Origin: Brevundimonas mediterranea
Lineage (GTDB): Bacteria; Pseudomonadota; Alphaproteobacteria; Caulobacterales; Caulobacteraceae
Direction of reading: 5' to 3'
Assembly: GCF_014196125.1 (NCBI RefSeq)
Contig: NZ_JACIDA010000001.1
Coordinates: forward strand, 372,001-436,000
Length of the DNA stretch: 64,000 nucleotides
Of this stretch, positions 53,648-63,152 are shown piece by piece. The position numbers and the translations under genes were made by a program. The stretch's first letter is position 1; each line of letters begins with the position of its first letter. A model generated the notes under the pieces. That model did not search any database. It was not told the DNA's origin and was given only the letters and a program-made list of their open reading frames with translations.

Positions 53648-53694
53648 GATCTGGCTTCTAGGCGTGACAAGCCGCCACGCCAAGCGTGCGCGGC

Positions 53695-53712
53695 GTTAAA
53701 GCGCATCTTAAC
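53695..53712. promoter_or_regulatory. dyad GTTAA-N8-TTAAC before trpG
   Basis: A perfect 5+5 inverted repeat centred between the divergent starts of trpG (53647, minus) and the small plus-strand ORF (53735). It could be an operator for either gene. It resembles a CtrA site (TTAA-N7-TTAA) but has one base too many in the spacer. Confidence 0.3.
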
Positions 53713-53734
53713 ATTGGCGGGGGCAGATGGGGGT

Positions 53735-53941
53735 GTGAAACTGAGCGCCGAAAAAGACATCGCCGACAAGATCGCCGCCGCCAAGGCGAAGCTGGTCGTG
53801 GTCGAACCCAAGCCGATCAGCCCCTATGCGGCTCTCGGCGCCGCCGCCCTGGCCGCCACGGCGGCCGTGGTCATGGCCGGGGTGGTGGTGCTGGGGCCGG
53901 GCGTCCGCTTTGACGAGCCCGTGGCGACCTATACGCCCTAG
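53735..53941 (+). CDS. small single-helix membrane protein inside the trp cluster
   Basis: A possible 68-residue protein from GTG 53735 with GGGGG as ribosome-binding site. It has a charged N-terminus (KLSAEKDIADKIAAAKAKL), one Ala/Val-rich transmembrane helix at about residues 30-52 and a short tail. The chemistry looks like a real small membrane protein. It runs opposite to the trp genes, between trpG and trpE, and its TAG overlaps the trpE stop by 3 bases. No family is recognised. Confidence 0.55.
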   Translation: MKLSAEKDIADKIAAAKAKLVVVEPKPISPYAALGAAALAATAAVVMAGVVVLGPGVRFDEPVATYTP

Positions 53942-55455
53942 CGATTGCCGGTGCGGAAGCGCCAGGCGTCGTCGGCGGCCCGCATCGGGGCGCGGGCCTT
54001 GTGCCGGGTCTCGGCGTATTCGGCTGCTGGATCGCTGTCGGCGACCACGCCGGCGCCGGCCTGGACGAAGATCTGATCATCGGCGAACAGGGCCGTGCGC
54101 AGGGTGATGCAGATGTCCGCCTCGCCGCCGGCCGAGATATAGCCGACCCCGCCGCCGTAGCCGACGCCGCGCTTTTCGGTTTCCAGCTCGTCGATCACTT
54201 CCATGGCCCGCACCTTGGGCGCGCCTGACAGGGTGCCGGCGGGAAGGGCCGCCAGCAGGGTGTCGACGGCGTCCAGTTTCGGATCGGCCTTGCCGCGCAC
54301 ATTGGAGACGATGTGCATGACCTGGCTGTAGCGTTCGACGACGAAGCTCTCGGTCACCTCGACCGTGCCCGGCGCGGCGACGCGGCCGACGTCGTTGCGG
54401 CCCAGGTCCAGCAGCATCAGATGTTCGGCGCGCTCCTTGGGGTCGGCCAGCAATTCGGCCTCCAGGGCCTTGTCCGCCTCGGGCGTGGCGCCGCGCATGC
54501 GGGTTCCGGCCAGGGGGCGAATGGTGACCTGGCCGTCCTTGAGCCGGACCAGGATCTCCGGGCTGGAACCGGCCAGCTGGAAGCCCTCGAAGTTCAGATA
54601 GAAGAGATAGGGCGACGGGTTCTGGCGACGCAGGGAGCGGTAGAAGGCGAAGGGATCTTCGGTCCAGGGGGCCGAGAAGCGGTGGCTGAGCACGACCTGG
54701 AAGATGTCGCCGGCGGCGATATAGTCCTTGGCCTTGGCCACCATCTCGCCGAAGCCGGCCTCGTCCACGGGCGAGGCGAAGGTCGGGGCGGGCGTCGGTT
54801 GGGGCGCGGCGCGCACCGGCAGAGGCTCGCGCAGGGCGGTCTCGAAGGCGTCCAGTCGGGCGACGGCGGCGTCGAACGCTTCACGCGGCGCGGCGCCTGC
54901 GTCGGGATAGGCCGCCGAGACCAGGATGATCTCCTGCCCGACGGAATCGAAGATGGCGACCAGCGACGGGCGGGTCAGGACGGCGTCCGGCAGGTCCAGT
55001 GGATCCGGATTGGGTTCGCCCAGCGGCTCGAGCAGACGCACCATGTCATAGCCGAAGACGCCGAACAGGCCGGCTGCCATGGGCGGCAGGCCCTCCGGCA
55101 GGTCGAACTTCGAGGCGGCGATCAGGGCGCGCAGCGACTGAAGCGTCGGCAGGGCCTCGGGCGTGAACCGGCCCTCGGCGACGGCGGGGCCGCGCGCCAG
55201 CTCCGCCGCGTTGGAACGGCAGCGCCAGATCACATCCGGATCCAGGGTCAGAATCGAATAGCGGCCCTTGACCGCACCGCCTTCGACCGACTCCAGCAGA
55301 CAGGCGTAGGGGCGGCTGTGACCGAGCTTCAGATAGGCCGAGACCGGCGTCTCGAGGTCATCGATGACGCGCCGCACCAGCACCTGCGGCCGACCGGCCG
55401 AGAGGCCGGCGGCGAAGGCGTCGAAATCGGGTTCTCCAGAGGCCGCCGTGGTCAT
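53938..55455 (-). CDS. trpE: anthranilate synthase component I
   Basis: Converts chorismate to anthranilate with TrpG. Length is 505 aa. Chorismate-binding landmarks are IFQVVLSHRFSAPW, GSSPEILVRL, IRPLAGTRMRG, LLDLGRNDVGRVA and GTLSGAPKVRAMEVIDELE. The N-terminal Trp-feedback region shows LLESVEGG (LLES motif). The ATG overlaps the ppiD stop (ATGA), so ppiD and trpE are probably co-transcribed. I see no trp leader peptide. Confidence 0.97.
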   Translation of the reverse strand: MTTAASGEPDFDAFAAGLSAGRPQVLVRRVIDDLETPVSAYLKLGHSRPYACLLESVEGGAVKGRYSILTLDPDVIWRCRSNAAELARGPAVAEGRFTPEALPTLQSLRALIAASKFDLPEGLPPMAAGLFGVFGYDMVRLLEPLGEPNPDPLDLPDAVLTRPSLVAIFDSVGQEIILVSAAYPDAGAAPREAFDAAVARLDAFETALREPLPVRAAPQPTPAPTFASPVDEAGFGEMVAKAKDYIAAGDIFQVVLSHRFSAPWTEDPFAFYRSLRRQNPSPYLFYLNFEGFQLAGSSPEILVRLKDGQVTIRPLAGTRMRGATPEADKALEAELLADPKERAEHLMLLDLGRNDVGRVAAPGTVEVTESFVVERYSQVMHIVSNVRGKADPKLDAVDTLLAALPAGTLSGAPKVRAMEVIDELETEKRGVGYGGGVGYISAGGEADICITLRTALFADDQIFVQAGAGVVADSDPAAEYAETRHKARAPMRAADDAWRFRTGNR

Positions 55456-57359
55456 TGCGCCGGTGCGGCGGGGGCCGTCGGCTCGGCTGACAGGCCCAGG
55501 GCCTGACGCGCCAGGGCGACGTCGTTCTTGGCTTTGGAACGCTGGGCGCCGGCGGTCATCTCGGTCTGGACCATGGCCTGGACCAGTTCCTGGGTGATGC
55601 GCGGGCGGGCCTGTTCGGCCAGAGGACCGGCGACGGCCGGATTGGCGGCGTGGATGCCGTCGACGCGGCCGACCAGATAACCGCCTTCGCCCGGTTGGGA
55701 GAAGACCTGGCCCTTGGCCTGACCGAACAGGCCCTGGAGCACGCCCTGGCCCAGCGATTCCTGGGTGGTCTGGTCGCGGACCACGCCGGTGCGGACGGTC
55801 AGCGGGGCGTTCACCGAACGGGCCACGGCGGCGATGTCCTGGCCCTGGCGGACGCGGCCGGCCAGTTCTTCGGCCTTGGCGGCGAGGCGGCGCGAGATTT
55901 CGCGTTGGGTCCATTGAGCGGCCAGGGGCGCTCGCACCTCAGCCAGGGTCGGCAGGGCCGACGGACGGATGTCGTTCACGCGGACCGCGAAATACTGGCC
56001 CTGGCCGGCGTCGATCACGTCGCTCTCACCGCCCTTGGTCAGGCTCCAGGCCGTCTCGAAGATTTGCGGCGGGGCGTTCAGGGCCTGGCCGTTGGGCAGT
56101 TTGCCGTCCTTGGTGAAGGGGGGCAGGTCGATGACACGGCCGCCGGCCTCGCGGGCGGCGTCGGCCAGATTCTTGCCTGCGGTGCGGGCGGCCTCATACT
56201 TCTCGACCTTGGCGTAGGTCTGGCCCTTGACGTCCTCGGCGCGCAGTTCCGCGACGATCTGGTCGCGCGAGTTTTCCAGGGTCGCGGGCTGACCCGGCTG
56301 GATGGCGGTGACCTTGGCGACGGCGAAGCCGACGCCGGCCTGGACCGGGTCAGAGACCTGGTTGACCTGCAGGCCGAACACAGCAGCGGCGGTGGCCGCG
56401 TCTCCGACGGCGGCGCGGGGCGTGGCGTTGAAGTTCGCCGGCTGGATGCTGTTGGCGCGGCCGACATCGGCGGGCGACTGGCCGGCGCGCAAGGCGGCGG
56501 CGATCTTCTGGGCGACGTCGCGGCTGGGCGCGGTCAGGGTCACGAAGGTGCGGGTCTCGGGCTTGCCCAGGCTGTCCTTCTTGAACTCGAAACGTTCGCG
56601 GATACGCTCATCCGACACGACGGGGGCGGCGCCCGGGTCCGGCGTGAACAGGACGACGGACACCATGCGGAACTCCGGCGCGCGCAGACGTGCGGCGTTT
56701 TCCTGAATGAAGGCGTTCAGCTGGGCGTCGGTCGGGGCGGGGATTTCGCCGGCCATGGCGGGCGTGACCTCGAACCAGCGACCGTCGCGGGTCTCGAAGG
56801 CGGCGCCGGCCAGCAGGGCGCCGTAGATGCGCGGCGCACGGGCGCCGGCGAAGATGGCGGCGCCGAAATGCTCCGTCGCATACTGGTCGCGCAGGTCCTG
56901 CTCCAGCATGGCGGGGGTCAGGTTCTGTTGAGCTAGGGCGCTCTCATAGGCCTGTTGATCGAACTGGCCCGTGACCGAGTTGAAGAAGGCGGGGATCTGG
57001 CGGATCTGCTTGACGATCAGTTCCTTGCCGGGGCGGATGCCCGCTTTCCAGGCCCAGTTCAGGAAGCCGAGCTGTTCGGTCTGGCTGTCCAGGAAGCGGG
57101 TGTGGATGTTTTCCGCGATCAGGTCCTCGTTGGTCACGGGACGACCGGCCTGCTGCTGGATGTTTTCGCGCACACGCCCGAAGGCGGCGCTGAACTCGGC
57201 TTCGTTCATCGAACGGTCGCCGGCGTCGATCACATGTTTCGGGCCCAGGTTGGCGAAGACATCCATCCGCGCGCCCACGATCACGAAACTGATGGCGATC
57301 AGGACGAGCAGGGCGGCGGCCCACTTGGAGCGCGAGAAGGCGCGGAAGGCGGTGATCAT
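55452..57359 (-). CDS. ppiD: PpiD/SurA-type membrane-anchored peptidyl-prolyl isomerase
   Basis: An inner-membrane chaperone near the Sec exit that helps periplasmic and outer-membrane proteins fold. Length is 635 aa from ATG 57359. One transmembrane helix at about residues 13-32 (WAAALLVLIAISFVIVGA) anchors it. A SurA_N-like helical domain follows (about 35-240) and a parvulin-like domain lies in the middle to C-terminal part. The parvulin core is diverged, so isomerase activity may be weak. It is divergent from tpiA. Confidence 0.9.
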   Translation of the reverse strand: MITAFRAFSRSKWAAALLVLIAISFVIVGARMDVFANLGPKHVIDAGDRSMNEAEFSAAFGRVRENIQQQAGRPVTNEDLIAENIHTRFLDSQTEQLGFLNWAWKAGIRPGKELIVKQIRQIPAFFNSVTGQFDQQAYESALAQQNLTPAMLEQDLRDQYATEHFGAAIFAGARAPRIYGALLAGAAFETRDGRWFEVTPAMAGEIPAPTDAQLNAFIQENAARLRAPEFRMVSVVLFTPDPGAAPVVSDERIRERFEFKKDSLGKPETRTFVTLTAPSRDVAQKIAAALRAGQSPADVGRANSIQPANFNATPRAAVGDAATAAAVFGLQVNQVSDPVQAGVGFAVAKVTAIQPGQPATLENSRDQIVAELRAEDVKGQTYAKVEKYEAARTAGKNLADAAREAGGRVIDLPPFTKDGKLPNGQALNAPPQIFETAWSLTKGGESDVIDAGQGQYFAVRVNDIRPSALPTLAEVRAPLAAQWTQREISRRLAAKAEELAGRVRQGQDIAAVARSVNAPLTVRTGVVRDQTTQESLGQGVLQGLFGQAKGQVFSQPGEGGYLVGRVDGIHAANPAVAGPLAEQARPRITQELVQAMVQTEMTAGAQRSKAKNDVALARQALGLSAEPTAPAAPAQ

Positions 57360-57497
57360 TCGAAGACCCGTAGACTGGCCGAGGTTGGCGTCACCCGGCG
57401 TATAGTCGGGCCGGGCGCGCCCCCGCAAGGACGGCGTGATGGCCAGATTGCGGCGCCCCCTCTTGGCTTGCCGGTTTGAGGCCCCTAGACAGGGGTT

Positions 57498-58247
57498 ATG
57501 AAACAATCCGTGAAGTTGATCGTCGGCAACTGGAAAATGCACGGCGTCTCCGCAGACGTATCCGAGGCCCTGGCTTTGAAGGAAGGCCTGGCGGGGGCGC
57601 AGCCCTCATGCCGCATCGCCCTGTGCCCGCCCGCCACCCTGACGGACCGCCTGCGCCGCGTCCTGGCGGACAGCACGGTCGAAGTGGGTGGGCAGGATTG
57701 CCACGAAAAGGCTTCGGGCGCCTTCACGGGGTCGGTGTCGGCGGACATGCTGGCGGACGCCGGCGCCACCCTGGTGATTCTGGGCCATTCCGAGCGACGG
57801 GCGGCCTTCGGGGAAACGGACGCAGACGTCGCAGCCAAGGTCGAGGCGGCCATCGCGGCCGGTCTGGAGCCGATCGTCTGCGTCGGCGAGACCCTGGAGC
57901 AACATGAAGCGGGCCAGGCGGTCGCCGTCGTCAGCGCCCAGATCGCAGGCTCCCTGCCGGACGGTTTGTCCGAGCGTGACTTCGCAGTCGCCTATGAGCC
58001 GGTGTGGGCCATCGGCACGGGTCTGACGCCCACTCTGGAACAGATCGCGGAGGTTCACGCCGCCATACGGACCGCCATGATCCAGCGCCTGGGCGAGCCC
58101 GCCCGCCGCGCGCCCATCCTGTACGGCGGCTCGGTCAAACCTGACAATGCGGCCGAAATTCTGGCCGTGCCGGAAGTGGGCGGCGCCCTGGTCGGGGGCG
58201 CGTCGCTGAAGGCCGATGATTTCCTGAAGATCGTCCACGCCGTCTGA
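57498..58247 (+). CDS. tpiA: triosephosphate isomerase
   Basis: Interconverts dihydroxyacetone phosphate and glyceraldehyde 3-phosphate. Length is 249 aa. Catalytic residues are in VGNWKMHG (Lys), ILGHSERR (His) and AYEPVWAIGTG (Glu); the phosphate loop is YGGSVKP. A weak TTGGCTT-N14-CCTAGACA promoter-like pair lies just before the ATG. Confidence 0.98.
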   Translation: MKQSVKLIVGNWKMHGVSADVSEALALKEGLAGAQPSCRIALCPPATLTDRLRRVLADSTVEVGGQDCHEKASGAFTGSVSADMLADAGATLVILGHSERRAAFGETDADVAAKVEAAIAAGLEPIVCVGETLEQHEAGQAVAVVSAQIAGSLPDGLSERDFAVAYEPVWAIGTGLTPTLEQIAEVHAAIRTAMIQRLGEPARRAPILYGGSVKPDNAAEILAVPEVGGALVGGASLKADDFLKIVHAV

Positions 58248-58323
58248 CGAGCCGCTTCCGGTTTGCCCCCCGGCGGCTTCGGTGATAGAGGCCGCCGCTT
58301 GATCGGCGCAGCTCCGCGCCCAC

Positions 58324-58770
58324 ATGAATGACGCCATGCTCCAGACCATCCTGCTCGTCGCCATCATCCTGGTCGCCGTCTCCCTGACGGGCGTAGTGCT
58401 GCTGCAGCGGTCCGAGGGCGGCGCCCTGGGCATGGGCGGCGGTCCTTCGGGCTTCATGACGGCGCGGGGCGCCGGCAATCTGCTGACCAAGATCACCTGG
58501 GTGCTGGCGGCCCTGCTGTTCGGCCTGACCATCATTCTGACGGTCGTCGGCAATATGGACCGCGCCTCGGTCTCGGTGATCGACGCCGACGCCGTGGGCT
58601 CTCTGGCCACGACGCCGCAGACCCAGACGCAACAACCGGCCCAGCAACAGCAGCCGGCCGCGCCCGCCCAGCCGACCGCGCCGTCGCTGGACGATCTGGA
58701 AGCCAGCCTGCCGTCCGCCTCGGCGGCCAGGTCGCCGGCGTCCGCTCCGGCCCAGCAGCCCGCCCAGTAA
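58324..58770 (+). CDS. secG: preprotein translocase subunit SecG
   Basis: Auxiliary membrane subunit of SecYEG. Length is 148 aa: two helices (about residues 5-25 and 60-80) around the conserved VLLQRSEGGALGMGG loop. A long Gln/Pro/Ala-rich C-terminal tail is typical of alphaproteobacteria. It lies between tpiA and pyrG, a common arrangement. Confidence 0.95.
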   Translation: MNDAMLQTILLVAIILVAVSLTGVVLLQRSEGGALGMGGGPSGFMTARGAGNLLTKITWVLAALLFGLTIILTVVGNMDRASVSVIDADAVGSLATTPQTQTQQPAQQQQPAAPAQPTAPSLDDLEASLPSASAARSPASAPAQQPAQ

Positions 58771-58796
58771 CGGGCAGGCGACCGACCCGACTTTCC

Positions 58797-58830
58797 GAAA
58801 GCGCGCCGCAGGGCGCGCTTTCTTCTTTTG
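58797..58830 (+). terminator. intrinsic terminator after secG
   Basis: GAAAGCGCGCC-GCAG-GGCGCGCTTTC is a perfect 11-bp stem with a tetraloop, followed by TTCTTTTG. Confidence 0.8.
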
Positions 58831-58831
58831 A

Positions 58832-60547
<1,716 letters not shown>

Positions 60548-60648
60548 TCAAACCGCGTTCACGGACCTGCGATTCCGGCTGGTGTCGGTTTTGCATTAAA
60601 CTGCCTGGAACGGATCGAAATGGGACGATCCGACAGGATGGACCGTCG

Positions 60649-60807
60649 ATGATCGGCGACTTGCTCTATCACCTGCACCGGCATGTCCGTCTGGTGCTGA
60701 TCGCCGGCGGCCTGGGGCTCGTTGTCGGCATGGCGTTTGTCGGCTACGAGGTCGCGCGCAGCCTGGAGGCGCCGTCGGCCCACCCGGCTAGGACCGGGCG
60801 GGCCTGA
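60649..60807 (+). CDS. 52-aa predicted membrane protein
   Basis: A short frame of 52 codons from ATG 60649 with AGGA upstream. The start is amphipathic (MIGDLLYHLHRHVR), then a Val/Leu/Gly-rich helix at about residues 15-36 (LVLIAGGLGLVVGMAFVGYE), then a short basic tail. It runs from 101 bases after pyrG to 4 bases before the convergent gene. No family is recognised. The membrane pattern is coherent, but there is no independent support. Confidence 0.5.
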   Translation: MIGDLLYHLHRHVRLVLIAGGLGLVVGMAFVGYEVARSLEAPSAHPARTGRA

Positions 60808-60811
60808 ACCG

Positions 60812-61951
60812 TCAATCGATCTTCAGGCGCATGAAGATCATCCCGCCATCCGGATCGCCGCCGTAAACCGGCTCCAGCGCGTCCGGCACGCGGTTCACCG
60901 CATAGAGAGCGCCGAGGCCGAAGCGGACGCGGGGGGCGATCCGCCAGTCGCGCACTGCGCCCAGCGAGGCTTTCCCGAACGTGCAGAGGGGGCCGTGACC
61001 GCCGCCGAGGCCGGGGACCAGTTCGTCCGTCTCGATCCGTTCGGCGCGGACGAAGACGGTCCAGCGGTCGTTCGGATGGACGGCGGATTCCAGCAGCCAG
61101 CCGTCCTTGGACTCGTCGTGACTGTTGGTCTTGCGGCCCCAGGCCAGGGTCGAGGACCACCAGCCGGTCTCGCCCAGGCGACGGGTGTGGATGGCGCTGG
61201 CTGACCATTTGGTCTCGTCCTCGTCGGGCTCCAGCTGTTCCGGAGCCGAGACGTCGGCGTAGGAGGCCTGGAAGGACCAGTCGGCCGTCGGGTTCCACGA
61301 GCCCCGCACCGACCAGCTGTCCAGTTTCGGCGAGTCTATGCCCCAGCGTTCCTCGTCCGGCTCGCGACCCTTGAAGGCCGAGGTCTCGATCTTGAACCGG
61401 TCGTGGGCCCAGCCCAGGGTGGTGACGCCGAAGACGATATGGGTCGAGTCCAGCCAGTGGTGGGTGATGGGCGCCTCGGGACTGTCCATGGCGCTCATTC
61501 GGTGCATGAAGGCGGGCGGGCCGAAGGCGGGTTCGCCGGGCAGGCCGATATAGCCGTAGAGGCTGTCCTTGTCGGACAAACGTTTCGAATAGCTGGCCGA
61601 CAGCTCCATGAATAAGTCGTGCGGATGCTGGCGGTCGACCAGGGGGGCGAAGCCGTTCGCCGTCTCGCCGGCGGCCAGCAGCAGCGGATAGCCGGACTTG
61701 CCCATCAGGGGGTCGGGGCTGAGCATGGCGCGCAGGTTCAGGGTCGAGCCGTCGTCGAAGTCGCGGCGGGCCGTGGTCATCAGCATGCCGGAGACGAAGG
61801 TCTTGTCGCCGCCGCGGGGGCCGGACTGGGTGTCGTAGGTCAGGTTCAGCAGGGCGTGGGTCATCACCGTCCAGTCGCCTCGGACGGTGTGGATCCCGGC
61901 GTGTTCGCCGGAGTCGGGCTGCCAGCTGGTGCCCGAGGCGTCCCGGCTCAT
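60812..61951 (-). CDS. outer-membrane beta-barrel-like protein, lacking its signal peptide
   Basis: A 379-residue protein starting MSRDASGTSWQPDS. Alternating polar and aromatic strands (GDWTVMTHALLNLTYD, FVSGMLMTTARRDF, WGRKTNSHDESKDGWLLESAV) suggest a beta-barrel. It fits a family of uncharacterised outer-membrane proteins often found near copper or heavy-metal genes (from memory). There is no signal peptide in this frame. The upstream ORF, which overlaps by ATGA, has one and ends TSPYGPWQ, a segment that in relatives runs directly into the MSR(E/D)ASGTSWQP start as I recall it. The gene is probably split by a one-base frameshift, or needs frameshifting or coupled translation. Confidence 0.75.
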   Translation of the reverse strand: MSRDASGTSWQPDSGEHAGIHTVRGDWTVMTHALLNLTYDTQSGPRGGDKTFVSGMLMTTARRDFDDGSTLNLRAMLSPDPLMGKSGYPLLLAAGETANGFAPLVDRQHPHDLFMELSASYSKRLSDKDSLYGYIGLPGEPAFGPPAFMHRMSAMDSPEAPITHHWLDSTHIVFGVTTLGWAHDRFKIETSAFKGREPDEERWGIDSPKLDSWSVRGSWNPTADWSFQASYADVSAPEQLEPDEDETKWSASAIHTRRLGETGWWSSTLAWGRKTNSHDESKDGWLLESAVHPNDRWTVFVRAERIETDELVPGLGGGHGPLCTFGKASLGAVRDWRIAPRVRFGLGALYAVNRVPDALEPVYGGDPDGGMIFMRLKID

Positions 61952-62136
61952 TGCCAGGGGCCGTAGGGGCTGGTCATGGCGTGTGAGGCGGCCGGCATGG
62001 CGGCCATGTCGTGGCCGGCATGGGGATCGGCGGCCGGCGCCGCCTGGTGGTGGGAATGGTCCTGCGCGCTTGCGGCCTGAGCGAGGGCGAGCAGGGAGAC
62101 GCCGGCGAGGGCGCCGACAAGGATGCGGGGAGCCAT
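61948..62136 (-). CDS. His/Met-rich exported leader ORF, probable 5' part of the split outer-membrane gene
   Basis: A 62-residue ORF. The signal peptide runs to ASA before Gln25 (LVGALAGVSLLALAQAASA). A His/Met-rich segment follows (DHSHHQAAPAADPHAGHDMA, then more Met and His), of the type that binds copper. It ends SPYGPWQ and TGA, and that TGA overlaps the ATG of the beta-barrel ORF. A -1 shift at the CAA codon would fuse the two exactly (PWQ-MSRDASG). No classic slippery heptamer is present. On its own it would be a tiny secreted metal-binding peptide. Confidence 0.65.
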   Translation of the reverse strand: MAPRILVGALAGVSLLALAQAASAQDHSHHQAAPAADPHAGHDMAAMPAASHAMTSPYGPWQ

Positions 62137-62187
62137 GATGGCCTCCTGGAATGATCGTGACTGAAGGCGCCGCGAACGGCGCAGGGC

Positions 62188-62529
62188 TCAGGCGATCAGG
62201 AGGCGGGGCGGGCCGGGCTCGGGAGAGAGCAGGAGCCCGGCCGGGACGTTGAACAGCGGGGCGGTTAGGCGGGCCGGGGCGACGGTCGGGGCGGGATCTG
62301 AGTCGGGCTCGAGGTTCGGCGCCGCCACGCAGGCGACGCAGCAGGCCATCACCTTCATTGTTTTGCCAGGGGCTTTGACGGGTTGGTCAGGCGTCTGGTC
62401 CGGGGCGGCGTGGCTGGTCTCGTGGCAGGGCGCTGAGGCCATGGCCGGTGACGCCGAGACGCCGACGGCGCCCAAGGTCATCACCGCCAGGGCGCCGATC
62501 AGCAGCAGAAGGGACGATACGATCTTCAC
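62188..62529 (-). CDS. small exported Cys-rich protein of unknown function
   Basis: About 113 residues from GTG 62529 (MKIVSS after initiation); an ATG at 62586 would add 19 residues. A signal-type helix (SLLLLIGALAVMTLGAVGVSA) is followed by APCHETSHAAP and a CCVACV motif, so several Cys and His could bind metal. The remainder is Pro-rich and low in structure. A promoter-like pair on the minus strand, TTGCGA (62560-62565) and TATCCT (62537-62542) with a 17-base spacer, would start transcription at about the GTG and favours the shorter form. No family is assigned. Confidence 0.6.
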   Translation of the reverse strand: MKIVSSLLLLIGALAVMTLGAVGVSASPAMASAPCHETSHAAPDQTPDQPVKAPGKTMKVMACCVACVAAPNLEPDSDPAPTVAPARLTAPLFNVPAGLLLSPEPGPPRLLIA

Positions 62530-62582
62530 GACGCTGAGGATAGGCCTTGCAACCTGGCGTCGCAATGTATCGCCCGTGTCAT

Positions 62583-63152
62583 TCACCGCGCGGGCTTCTT
62601 GTCCACTAGGGGCAAGCCCGGGGCGTCCGGTGGCGTCTGCCCGCCGGCGCCCAGTTCGCGTTGCATGAAGACGACGTCGCGCCAGTCGTCATGTTTCCAG
62701 CCCGCCGCCTTGAACACGCCGGCGTCGGCGAAGCCACGGACGCGGTGCAGGGCGATGGAGCCGGCGTTGTCGGAATCGCCGATCACGGCGACCATCTGGC
62801 GCAGGCCCAGGGCTTCGCAGGCGAGGATCAGTTCGTCCAGCAGGGCGCTGGCGACGCCGTTGCCCCGGGCTTCAGGGGCGACATAGATCGAGTCCTCGAC
62901 CATGTAGCGATAGGCCTGGCGGGTGCGGAACGGGCCGGCGTAGGCGTAGCCGACCACCACGCCGTCGATCACGGCGACCAGCCGGGGCAGGCCCAGGGCC
63001 TGGATGGCGGCGAACCGGGCCGTCATCTCGATCGCGTCCGGCGGCTCCAACTCGAAGGTGCCGCGTCCGTTGGCGACGCTTTCGGCATAGATGGCGGTGA
63101 TCGCCGCCATGTCGGCCGGGGTCGCCTCGCGGATCTGGACCTCAGACCGCAT
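62583..63152 (-). CDS. GNAT family N-acetyltransferase (phosphinothricin/methionine-sulfoximine type)
   Basis: An acetyl-CoA-dependent N-acetyltransferase, 189 aa. Motif order fits the Pat/MnaT group: IREATPADMAAITAIYAESV, GRGTFELEPPD, YRYMVEDSIYVAPEARGNGVASALL (the acetyl-CoA loop) and VIGDSDNAGSIALHRVRGF. The likely substrates are phosphinothricin-like or sulfoximine amino acids, or other small amines. The start overlaps the hemB stop (TGATG), suggesting co-transcription with hemB. Confidence 0.9.
   Translation of the reverse strand: MRSEVQIREATPADMAAITAIYAESVANGRGTFELEPPDAIEMTARFAAIQALGLPRLVAVIDGVVVGYAYAGPFRTRQAYRYMVEDSIYVAPEARGNGVASALLDELILACEALGLRQMVAVIGDSDNAGSIALHRVRGFADAGVFKAAGWKHDDWRDVVFMQRELGAGGQTPPDAPGLPLVDKKPAR

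Noticed and set aside
53696..53711. CtrA-like site TTAA...TTAA before trpG
   Set aside because: The spacer is 8 bases instead of 7, so it was kept only as an unassigned dyad.
61945..61960. Programmed -1 frameshift signal at the split outer-membrane gene
   Set aside because: No X-XXY-YYZ slippery heptamer and no clear downstream pseudoknot, so programmed shifting is possible but not supported.
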